A DNA stretch of 64,000 nt, taken from the NCBI GenBank assembly GCA_020633555.1, contig JACKDL010000018.1, forward strand, positions 83,819-147,818. Direction: 5' to 3'. The DNA comes from Myxococcales bacterium. Lineage in GTDB: Bacteria; Myxococcota_A; Bradymonadia; UBA7976; UBA1532. Below, piece after piece: positions 40,519 to 47,935 of the stretch. Below the pieces are notes generated by a model. The model saw nothing but the letters and a program-made list of their open reading frames with translations. It did no database searches and had not been told where the DNA came from. The translations under genes and the position numbers were made by a program. The first letter of the stretch is position 1. Each line of letters opens with the position of its first letter.

Positions 40519-42396
40519 TCACCGGCAGCAGCGGAAGCCCAGGGCCGGCGTACGCAGGCCGGGCACCTTCAGGTCGCCGCGCTGCTGGCAGGTGAGGCCA
40601 CCAGGGGCATTGCTCTCGAAGCCACCGCCGCGCACCGGCCGAAGCCCGTCCTCCAGATCGTCGGTCCACTCCTTCAGGTTGCCCGACAGATCGAAGACGC
40701 CCCGCGCCACACACTGGGCCAGGCTGCCCGTGGGCAGCGCGGCGTCTTGCACGCCGGCCGCCCGTGGATCCACGTCGTACTCCCCGCCGTTGCACAGGTC
40801 GGCCTGATAGCGCGGACCGTATGGGTAGGCCCGGCCGGCCACGCCCGCCTCGCAGGCGGCCTGCCACTCGTCGCCGGTGCACAGCCGGGCGCCCACGGCC
40901 TGGCAGGCGGTCTGCGCCTCGGCCCAGGTGACGTTGGCCCACGGCAGGGCGCCGCGCTGGCTGCACGCCTTGCTCTCGTTGTAGACCACCACCTCGTCGT
41001 CGGGATCAGGGTCAAGGCCCACCCGATCGCCGTCTGCGCCGGGGCGGCTGGCCTCGTAGGCGAAGACGCTGAAGGCGCCCAGGTTCACCCAGGCCTGGGC
41101 GAAGTCCTCGTCCACCCGGCCATCGCAGTCGTCGTCCACGTCGTCGCAGGTGTCGTCCACCGCGCTCATGGGCGCCGCCGCCTCGGCGGTGCACAGGGTG
41201 CCCAGGCCGTCGGGCGCGCAGACAACGGGCGCCGAGCGGCGGCACTGGCCAATGCCCGCGTCGCACTGCCGGGGGCGTCCACGGTCGTCCAGGAGCTCGC
41301 CGGCGAAGTCCTCGTCCACCCGGCCATCGCAGTCGTTGTCGAGCTGGTCGCACTGGCCCCGCTCGCTGCCCTGCGCGTAGCCGGGCGGGTGGGCGCAGCG
41401 CCAGCCCGCCTCGCCGTCGCACATGGCGGCCACGGTGCGCGCCACGCAGCGCCGCTCGGTGATGCGCTCGCCCGCCTCGATCCGGTGCGACTCCAAGCAG
41501 GCCAGCCCGGGGTGATCGGCCTGGCAGTCGGCGTCATCGGCGCACGGGCGGCCCGCGGCGCCGCCGTCGGCGGGCACACACACCCCGCCCGCCCCGCAAC
41601 GATCGCCTGCGTCGCAGTCGCCGTCGCCCGCGCAGGGCGCGCAGACGCCCCGGTCGCTACACAACCCCTCAGGCACCTGCAGATCGGCCGCCTCGTCGAT
41701 CTGGCCGTCGCAGTCGTCGTCGCGGCCGTTGCAGAACTCCTGGATCTCGGCGGTGTTCGCCGGCGTGCAGCGGTACTCGCAGCCGGTGGCGGGATCGCCG
41801 TCCAGATCCACGTAGTCGCGGGCGCACTCCGTGATGACGCATCGGCCGGCCACGCAGCCGGCCGCGCCGTTGTCGGCCATGCCGCAGGCCACCCCGCACT
41901 GACCGCAGTTCTCGGCGTCGGTCTGCAGGTCGATGCCCTCGTCGATGGCCTCATCGCAGTCGTTGTCGACGCCGTCGCAGGCCTCGAGGCCCCCGTTGCT
42001 CACCAGGCAGTCGCTCTCGCAGCCCGTGGCGGGATCGGCGTCGTAGTCGAAGTACCCGGGCTCGCAGGCGGTGATGTAGCAGCGCCCCTGCAGGCAGGCG
42101 ACCTCGGCGTTGGGCCCGTCGCACACCCGGCCGCAGGCGCCACAGTTCTGCAGATCGTCGAAGAGCTGGAGCCGCAGGTCTTCGTCCTCGCCGTCCACCT
42201 TGCCGTCGCAGTCGTCGTCGCGCCCGTTGCACACCTCGGGCGAAGGCAGGCAGGCGCCCTGGTCGAAGACCTCGGCGTCCACCGCCAGCATGTCCACGGC
42301 CAGATCAGGGGCTGGCGGCACCACCGACTCGTCGTCGCAGGCCACCAGCACCAGAGTGACCCCCGCGGCCACCAGCCACCACGCCGGGCGGCTCAC
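40519..42396 (-). CDS. MopE-type cysteine-rich lipoprotein with C-terminal SUMF1 domain
   Basis: The product has 625 residues. A lipoprotein signal ends LVLVACDD. Then come five copies of the MopE metal-binding motif of the form C-(N/D)-x2-D-(D/N)-DCD (CNGRDDDCDG, CDGVDNDCDE, CNGRDDDCDG, CDQLDNDCDG, CDDVDDDCDG) spaced by Cys-rich segments such as NCGACGRVCDG. Residues ~440-625 are a formylglycine-generating-enzyme-like (SUMF1) domain: GARLCTGDEWQAACEAG, GVFDLSGNLKEWTDD, PVRGGGFES, LGFRCCR. It is probably exposed on the cell surface and binds metal or ligand; enzyme activity is not implied. The GTG start overlaps the ParA stop. Confidence 0.85.
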   Translation of the reverse strand: MSRPAWWLVAAGVTLVLVACDDESVVPPAPDLAVDMLAVDAEVFDQGACLPSPEVCNGRDDDCDGKVDGEDEDLRLQLFDDLQNCGACGRVCDGPNAEVACLQGRCYITACEPGYFDYDADPATGCESDCLVSNGGLEACDGVDNDCDEAIDEGIDLQTDAENCGQCGVACGMADNGAAGCVAGRCVITECARDYVDLDGDPATGCEYRCTPANTAEIQEFCNGRDDDCDGQIDEAADLQVPEGLCSDRGVCAPCAGDGDCDAGDRCGAGGVCVPADGGAAGRPCADDADCQADHPGLACLESHRIEAGERITERRCVARTVAAMCDGEAGWRCAHPPGYAQGSERGQCDQLDNDCDGRVDEDFAGELLDDRGRPRQCDAGIGQCRRSAPVVCAPDGLGTLCTAEAAAPMSAVDDTCDDVDDDCDGRVDEDFAQAWVNLGAFSVFAYEASRPGADGDRVGLDPDPDDEVVVYNESKACSQRGALPWANVTWAEAQTACQAVGARLCTGDEWQAACEAGVAGRAYPYGPRYQADLCNGGEYDVDPRAAGVQDAALPTGSLAQCVARGVFDLSGNLKEWTDDLEDGLRPVRGGGFESNAPGGLTCQQRGDLKVPGLRTPALGFRCCR

Positions 42397-43256
42397 GAGG
42401 CCACCCGCTCACCGCGGTGGGCCAGCAGCTCGGCGGCCAGCGCCCGGTAGGCGACCGCGCCGCGCGACCGCGGCTGGAAGCGCTCGATGGGCTGCCCCTC
42501 GGTCTGGGCCTGCGCCAGGGCGCTGTTCACCGGGATCACGGTGTCCAGCACCAACCCCCCGAAGTTGTCCCGTAGGGCCCCGTCGATGGCCTCGTTCTGC
42601 TTCACGTTGCGGGTGTCCACCCGCGTGCGCAGCACGCCCGCCACGTCCAGGGGGTGGCGCAGGCGGGTGTTCACTGTCTGCACCGTGTCGAGCAGGTCGG
42701 CCACCCCCTCCAACGCCAGCAGGCTCATGTCGCAGGGCACCAGCACCTCGTCGGCCGCGAGCAGGGCGTTCAAGGTCAGGTTGCCCAGGTTGGGCGGGCA
42801 GTCGATGACGATGGTGTCGAACCAGGTGCGGGCCGTGTCCAGCGCGGCCTGCAGGATGACCTCGCGGCCCACCTTGCTGGCGAGCCGCCCCTCGGCCTCG
42901 TGCAGCGCCTTGTCGGGCGGGGTGAGCGACAGCCCCTCCAGGGCCGAGGGGACCACGGCGTCCATCAGGTCGCGGGCGGGCTCGGCCAGCAGGATGTCGC
43001 TGACGGCCACCGGGCCGGGGCGCGACACTGCCCGCAGGCTGGCGTGCACGTGCGCCTGGGGGTCCATGTCCACCAGCAGCACCCGCTGGCCGTGGTGCGC
43101 AGCCAGGGCGCAGGCCAGGTTGACGGCGGTGGTGGTCTTGCCGACCCCGCCCTTCTGAGCCGCCACGGCCACGACGCGGGCGCTCCGATCACCCCGCGGC
43201 GGCCCGTCGGGACCCGTCTTGAAGCGCTTCAAGCCAGCGTTGAGGAGATTTCGCAT
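42393..43256 (-). CDS. ParA/MinD-family ATPase
   Basis: The product has 287 residues from this ATG, or 293 from a GTG at 43274 that has a closer GGGGGCGAG site; I could not decide firmly. It carries the deviant Walker A KGGVGKTTTA, Walker A' VLLVDMDPQAH and Walker B DTIVIDCPPNLG. These are the ParA signatures, and the basic stretch before the P-loop (AGLKRFK) may bind DNA or membrane. No ParB-like gene is adjacent. It may position a cellular structure, such as a pilus or secretion site, rather than the chromosome; that is speculative. It overlaps the MopE-type lipoprotein gene by 4 bases. Confidence 0.88.
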   Translation of the reverse strand: MRNLLNAGLKRFKTGPDGPPRGDRSARVVAVAAQKGGVGKTTTAVNLACALAAHHGQRVLLVDMDPQAHVHASLRAVSRPGPVAVSDILLAEPARDLMDAVVPSALEGLSLTPPDKALHEAEGRLASKVGREVILQAALDTARTWFDTIVIDCPPNLGNLTLNALLAADEVLVPCDMSLLALEGVADLLDTVQTVNTRLRHPLDVAGVLRTRVDTRNVKQNEAIDGALRDNFGGLVLDTVIPVNSALAQAQTEGQPIERFQPRSRGAVAYRALAAELLAHRGERVAS

Positions 43257-43381
43257 GCGTCGCGGACCGTCCACCGCTCGCCCCCGGGTCTCGATGTCCT
43301 CGGGAGCCTACAAGCAAGGCGGGGGGTGACGCACCGGGGTTGCGCGCCCCCGGTGCCCGCCCGAGGGCGGCCGGGGTGGGT

Positions 43382-43987
43382 TCAGCGCCGGAGCTTGCTC
43401 AGGTCGGGCAGGGGACCCGTCGCTCGCTTCACCTCACGCGCGGCGATGGGCCGGGCGATGACGGCGTCCACGTCCACCTGCTGCAGCGCGCGATCGGCCG
43501 CGATGCCCACCAGACGGCTGCCTTGGGTGGCGGGATCGGTGCGGATGGACTCGGCCACCCGCTCGATGTCGACCCCGGGCAGCTCCAGGTCCAAGAAGAC
43601 GATATGGGGCCGGAAGCTGGCCAGGAGGCGGCCGCCATCAAAGGCGTTGTCGGTGTGCTCGAGCTTCCAGGCGCCCTTGGCCCCGGCCTCGGCCTCGTCC
43701 ACCAGCGCGTCCAGGATGGCGTCGGCGGCCTCGGGCTCGTCGTCGATGACCAGCACCCGGACCGTGCCGTCGTCGGCGGCGTGCTCCTCCCACTCCATGG
43801 GGATGTTGGAGCGCCGGCAGAAGTCCTCCAGGTCCGCCCGCATGATGCGCCGGTGGCCCCCGGGGGTCTTGTAGGCCTTGATGCGCCCCTCGTCGATCCA
43901 GCGGATGATGGTCATGGGCGTCACCCGGCAGAACTTCGCCGCCGAGTGCGTCGAGAAGACGTCCGGCACCTTCTTCGCCTTGGACAT
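43382..43987 (-). CDS. Excisionase/MerR-type HTH fused to a degenerate receiver domain
   Basis: The product has 201 residues. The N-terminal ~65 form an HTH_17-type DNA-binding domain (FSTHSAAKFCRVTPMTIIRWIDEGRIKAYKTPGGHRR). Residues ~85-200 form a receiver-like domain with the acidic pocket (VLVIDDEPE) and an acceptor-type Asp in HIVFLDLELPG. The switch Thr is Ala (LVGIAAD) and the conserved Lys is Arg (VIARPI). So phosphorylation-dependent switching is doubtful, though binding may be conserved. The ATG at 43987 follows the family. HTH-receiver order is the reverse of the usual response regulator. It is probably a transcription factor for nearby genes; the target is unknown. Confidence 0.85.
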   Translation of the reverse strand: MSKAKKVPDVFSTHSAAKFCRVTPMTIIRWIDEGRIKAYKTPGGHRRIMRADLEDFCRRSNIPMEWEEHAADDGTVRVLVIDDEPEAADAILDALVDEAEAGAKGAWKLEHTDNAFDGGRLLASFRPHIVFLDLELPGVDIERVAESIRTDPATQGSRLVGIAADRALQQVDVDAVIARPIAAREVKRATGPLPDLSKLRR

Positions 43988-44071
43988 GCGCGCCTCCGCT
44001 GCGACACCGCCAGGTCCCCTCACCGGCGCCACAGAGTCGTGATTCGCTGAATGCTATGTGAGGAACGGCCT

Positions 44072-44096
44072 GGGGGCAACGTGCTTGGTTGCCCCC
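44072..44096. repeat. 9-bp perfect inverted repeat in the divergent promoter region
   Basis: GGGGGCAAC (44072-44080) is mirrored by GTTGCCCCC (44088-44096) around a 7-base loop. It overlaps the candidate -35 element of the lipoprotein gene, so it is a candidate operator, perhaps for the HTH-receiver protein encoded divergently. Confidence 0.6.
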
Positions 44097-44118
44097 GGAT
44101 GACCCGCTTGGCTACCCT
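44089..44118 (+). promoter_or_regulatory. Candidate promoter of the cysteine-rich lipoprotein gene
   Basis: TTGCCC (44089-44094) lies within the right arm of the inverted repeat, and TACCCT (44113-44118) follows after 18 bases. The start codon is 55 bases downstream. Confidence 0.4.
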
Positions 44119-44173
44119 ACGCCGGTTTTTCGCAACGCCGCCCAGGGGATGGGCGAGCATGGGGGAGTCGGCG

Positions 44174-45811
44174 ATGAGGTGGATCACGGGCGGCGCCGGG
44201 TGGGTCGCGTTGCTGTTGCTGGCCTTGGGCGCGGTGGGCTGCGACGACGACGAGAAGGGTGCAGCCTGCGGGGCGGATCGGGACTGCGAGCGCGGTCAGA
44301 TCTGCAGCAGCGGGGCGTGCACCATCGTGGCCTGCCAGGGCATCCAGGAGTGCCCCGGCTCGGGGCGCACGTGCCTGTCGGGCCTGAACCAGTGCGGCGC
44401 GAAGGAGTGCGACACCAGCGTCGAAAACGTCGAGGTGGTCTGCTCGGGCGCGCGCTCCGAGTGCATCACCGACGGCCCCTTCCGCAACACCTGCGTCGAG
44501 CCGGGCAGCGACACCTGTGACGTGGACCAGGATTGCGCCCAGCAGGGCGTGGGGCTGCGGTGCTGCGCCGGCATCTGCCAGGCCGAGTGTGCCGGGCCGC
44601 AGGACGACATGGGCTCGCTGCCCACCGGCGACATGGGCGCCGGCGGGGCGGGGGGCCAAGGCGGTGCTGGCGGGGCCGGCGGTCAGGGTGGCGCCGGCGG
44701 GGCGGGCGGCCAGGGCGGCGGTGGCGGCGACGCGGCGCTGTGCAGCCCCTGCGCGAACGACGGCGACTGCGCCGCGCTCGGGGCCGGCGCTCGGTGCACG
44801 GCCATCGGCGGGGCAGGGGCTTTCTGCACCTCGGCGTGCACCCAGGGTGGTGGCGAGTGCCCCCTGGGCTTCCAGTGCGTGCAGGGCTTCGACCAGTGCC
44901 TGCCGGTGAGCTTCGAGTGCACCGGCTGCCTCGTGGACGCGTGCCCGGCCGGCGAGACCTGCGACGTGTTCACCGGGGACTGCCGGGCGCCCCAGGGCGT
45001 GTGTGGCACCTGCACCGACGCGGCGGGCTGCCAGGCGGGCCTGAGCTGCGCCGACTTCGCCGGCGCGCGCTTCTGCTTCCAGCCCGCGGCGGGTGGGTGC
45101 GCGGCGGGCTACGTGGCCCAGGGCGACGTCTGCGTGCCCGAGGGGGGCCAGTGCGACCCCTGCGGCGGCATCTGCAGCGGCGCCACCCCGTTCTGCGACG
45201 CCAACACGGGCCAGTGCCGGCAGTGCGGCCCCGGCGTGCCCTGCATGGCGCCCCTGACCTGCGATCTGGACACCCTGAACTGCACCGACAGCGGCCCGGG
45301 CTGTGTCAGCGACATCGACTGCGTCGATCCCAACCGCACCGTCTGCTTCAACGGCGAGTGCATCCAGTGCTTCGACGACTCGCAGTGCCCGCCGCGCAAC
45401 GCCTGCAACGCCAACTTCCAGTGCGAGGCGTCGCCCTGCGCTGGGGTGGCCTGCCAGCGGCCGGCCATGTGCAATGCCAACACCGGCGCCTGTGAGCCCG
45501 GGTGCCAGACCAACCAGGACTGCGTGCTGCCCGACGAGATGGGCTGCAACGCCCAGACGGGCCAGTGCTACTTCACGGACGGGAGCTGCAGCCTGGCCGG
45601 CCAGGATGGGGTGTGCGCCCCGGGCGGGCAGTGCCTGCCGGGCCTGGCCACGCTGGGCAACCCGGAGCGCGGCAACTGCACCTGCCTGAAGCAGGATCCG
45701 GCCAACCCTCTGTCGCCCGACCTCATCGCCTGCCAGCCCGGCCTGACCTGCCTGCAGGGTGGCCTGCCGGGGTTCCCGCCGCCCGAGACCGGCACCTGCT
45801 TCGGCTTCTGA
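44174..45811 (+). CDS. Cysteine-rich secreted lipoprotein
   Basis: The product has 545 residues. The lipobox VGC follows a hydrophobic segment (WVALLLLALGAVGCDD), so the protein is lipid-anchored. The rest consists of Cys-rich segments of roughly 20-40 residues (CGADRDCERGQICSSGAC, CANDGDCAALGAGARC, and others) with even Cys spacing like EGF- or Dickkopf-type repeats, interrupted by a Gly/Ala/Gln linker at residues ~155-181. I do not recognise a function. The ATG at 44174 was chosen for its GGGGGAG site and position before the hydrophobic segment; ATG 44159 is an alternative. It ends about 105 bases before the electron-conduit genes and may be their surface partner. Confidence 0.78.
   Translation: MRWITGGAGWVALLLLALGAVGCDDDEKGAACGADRDCERGQICSSGACTIVACQGIQECPGSGRTCLSGLNQCGAKECDTSVENVEVVCSGARSECITDGPFRNTCVEPGSDTCDVDQDCAQQGVGLRCCAGICQAECAGPQDDMGSLPTGDMGAGGAGGQGGAGGAGGQGGAGGAGGQGGGGGDAALCSPCANDGDCAALGAGARCTAIGGAGAFCTSACTQGGGECPLGFQCVQGFDQCLPVSFECTGCLVDACPAGETCDVFTGDCRAPQGVCGTCTDAAGCQAGLSCADFAGARFCFQPAAGGCAAGYVAQGDVCVPEGGQCDPCGGICSGATPFCDANTGQCRQCGPGVPCMAPLTCDLDTLNCTDSGPGCVSDIDCVDPNRTVCFNGECIQCFDDSQCPPRNACNANFQCEASPCAGVACQRPAMCNANTGACEPGCQTNQDCVLPDEMGCNAQTGQCYFTDGSCSLAGQDGVCAPGGQCLPGLATLGNPERGNCTCLKQDPANPLSPDLIACQPGLTCLQGGLPGFPPPETGTCFGF
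44636..44716 (+). repeat. Three 27-bp tandem repeats coding GAGGAGGQG
   Basis: Three in-frame copies of a 27-base unit (44636-44662, 44663-44689, 44690-44716) code GAGGAGGQG each time, with silent differences mainly at third positions. This is the flexible linker of the lipoprotein and is the kind of site that can change length by slippage. Confidence 0.8.
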
Positions 45812-45916
45812 GCCCCTGCCGGGCCTGAGGCGACGCCCCCACAACGGCGTCGATCAAGGCCCCGGCACCATGTAGACTGCCCCTTCCGCCCGGACACCGC
45901 AGGAGCGAGGCAGCAC

Positions 45917-47935
45917 GTGGAGGGGAGCACCCGCGCCCGCCGGGCCAACCGGGTCCAGAAGGCCGCCCCCAAGAGCCGACGGCGGCGCCGGGGCGAGGAG
46001 CCCGTAGCGGTCACCGCCGACTTCCTGGCCAGCCTGCCCCTCTTCGCCACCCTCGAGCCCGAGCTGCGCGAGCGCCTGGCGCCGCGCATGACCCACCTGG
46101 ATCTGCCCCGGGGCGAGCGCCTGTTCGAGGGCCCGCCGGCGGACGACAAGGACTCGCCGGTCTTCCTGTTGCTCTCGGGCGACGTGGCCGTGCGGCGCGG
46201 CGAAGGGGGCCAGCCGCCCCGGGTGGCCAACTTCGTCGCCGCGGGCGAGGCCTACGTCCAGAAGCTCTTCGTGGTCGAGGGCACCACCGCGCTCGAGGTG
46301 GAGGCCATGGTGCCGGTGCGGGCCCTGCAGATGCCCTACCGGGACATGAACTACGCCATGCGCAAGAGCCCGGCGTTCCGGGACGCCTTCGGCGAACGCC
46401 TGCGGCCTATCACCGAGCGCCAGAAGGCGCGCTTCGACGACGAGCTGCAGGGCGACATCGCCCGCTTCATCGTGGCGCAGCGCCTGACCTTCGCCGGGCG
46501 GGTCAAGCTCAAGCGCATGGACATCTGCATCGAGTGCGACGGGTGCTACGACGCCTGCCGCACCCGCCACGGCACAGACCGCCTGGGGGCCAGCGAGGTC
46601 AAGTACGGGCTCACCGAGATCCCGCAGAACTGTCACAACTGCGCGGTGCCCGAGTGCCTGGACAAGTGCAAGTTCGGGCACCTGAGCCGGCACCCCGACA
46701 CCGGCGAGATCGTCATCAGCGACAACTGCGTGGGCTGCACCATGTGCGCGCAAGGCTGCAGCTTCGGCGCCATCCGCATGCACTCGGTGGCGGATCTAGA
46801 CATCCATAAGTACTTCCCGAACAGAGACCCCGAACACAAGGGCCAGAACATGGCCCAGAAGTGCGACAACTGCTCGGGCTATGCCGATCAGGCCTGCATC
46901 ACGGCGTGCCCGGCAGGGGCCATGTTCCAGGTGGACGGCGCGGAGCTCTTCAACTACTGGGAACAGTTCAACGTCCACAAACAGCCTGGCTTCGCGGACG
47001 TCCTCTCGCCCGAGGCGGCGGGGCGCTTCAGCAAGAAGTTCTGGGTGGTGTTCTCGCTGCTGCAGATCGCCCTGCTGACCTGGGAGGTGTTCGGACGGCT
47101 CTGGTGGCCGGCGGCCACCTTCACCACGCTGTTCCACGGGTGGGGCTGGCTGGCCATGGGGGTCGATCCCGACAAGCCGCTGAGCGGCGGCGGCACCTTC
47201 GGTCACACCATCGGCTACATCGGCGCCGGCTGCATGATCGGCACCCAGGGCTACCGGCTGGGCAAGCTCTTCGCCCCACGCTTCGGCAGCGTCCAGGCGT
47301 GGATGGACAGCCACATCTGGCTGGGGGTGCTGGGCGGGGTCTACGGCTTCTACCACACGGCGTTCATCTGGCGAGAGCCCATCGCCGTGGTCACCTTCGC
47401 TCTGATGATGGTGGCCATCGTGACGGGCACGGTGGGGCGCTATCTGCTGTACCTGGTGCCCCGCAGCGCCGCCGGGCAGCAGCTCGCCCTGGAAGAGATC
47501 CAGGCGCGGATCCAGGCGCTGAACCAGTCCATCGAGTCGAAGTTCAAGGACCGGCGGGTCGGCTTCACGGTCATGACCCGCGTGGCGCAGCTCGACGAGC
47601 TCGCGAACCTGCCCCCGCCCGAGGTGGACGACGAGGGCATGGCCCGCACCCGCTTGCTGCCCAGCATGGTGGATCTGCTGAAGAAGGATCGCGCCGAGAT
47701 GGGCGCCATCGACGCCATGGCCACCGAACTGAAGGCCGAGGTGCAAGAGGGCAAGGCCGAGGAGGTGCTGGCCCTGCTGAAGGAGAAGGCGCGGCTTGAG
47801 CGGTCGACCAAGCGCCACGCCCTGCTGTCGGTGATCCTGAAGCGCTACCGGGTGGTGCACGTGGTGTCGAGCAACATCATGTTCGGCGCCCTGGCCCTGC
47901 ACATCGTGCGCTCGCTGATGTACCTGGTGGGCTGA
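45917..47935 (+). CDS. Membrane redox protein: cNMP-binding-like, 4x[4Fe-4S] and cytochrome b-like domains
   Basis: The product has 672 residues. Residues ~35-180 resemble a cyclic-nucleotide-binding domain (FLASLPLFATLEPELRERL, VFLLLSGDVAV) but the usual phosphate-binding Arg motif is not seen. Residues 204-331 hold four Cys sets: C204/207/210/214, C239/242/247/251, C271/274/277/281 and C316/319/327/331, fitting four [4Fe-4S] clusters as in DMSO-reductase B subunits. Then at least five membrane helices follow, with His466 and His480, and His648 and His662, each pair 14 apart like bis-His haem b ligands. A cytoplasmic-looking coiled loop (~520-620) interrupts them. It would oxidise or reduce quinol and pass electrons to the next gene product. 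The GTG start has AGGAGCGAGG upstream. Confidence 0.85.
   Translation: MEGSTRARRANRVQKAAPKSRRRRRGEEPVAVTADFLASLPLFATLEPELRERLAPRMTHLDLPRGERLFEGPPADDKDSPVFLLLSGDVAVRRGEGGQPPRVANFVAAGEAYVQKLFVVEGTTALEVEAMVPVRALQMPYRDMNYAMRKSPAFRDAFGERLRPITERQKARFDDELQGDIARFIVAQRLTFAGRVKLKRMDICIECDGCYDACRTRHGTDRLGASEVKYGLTEIPQNCHNCAVPECLDKCKFGHLSRHPDTGEIVISDNCVGCTMCAQGCSFGAIRMHSVADLDIHKYFPNRDPEHKGQNMAQKCDNCSGYADQACITACPAGAMFQVDGAELFNYWEQFNVHKQPGFADVLSPEAAGRFSKKFWVVFSLLQIALLTWEVFGRLWWPAATFTTLFHGWGWLAMGVDPDKPLSGGGTFGHTIGYIGAGCMIGTQGYRLGKLFAPRFGSVQAWMDSHIWLGVLGGVYGFYHTAFIWREPIAVVTFALMMVAIVTGTVGRYLLYLVPRSAAGQQLALEEIQARIQALNQSIESKFKDRRVGFTVMTRVAQLDELANLPPPEVDDEGMARTRLLPSMVDLLKKDRAEMGAIDAMATELKAEVQEGKAEEVLALLKEKARLERSTKRHALLSVILKRYRVVHVVSSNIMFGALALHIVRSLMYLVG

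Noticed and set aside
37966..42450. A 1494-codon plus-strand open frame
   Set aside because: It runs antisense to the GT39 and MopE/SUMF1 genes, has His/Gly/Gln-rich random composition and no family features. Long antisense frames are expected at this G+C.
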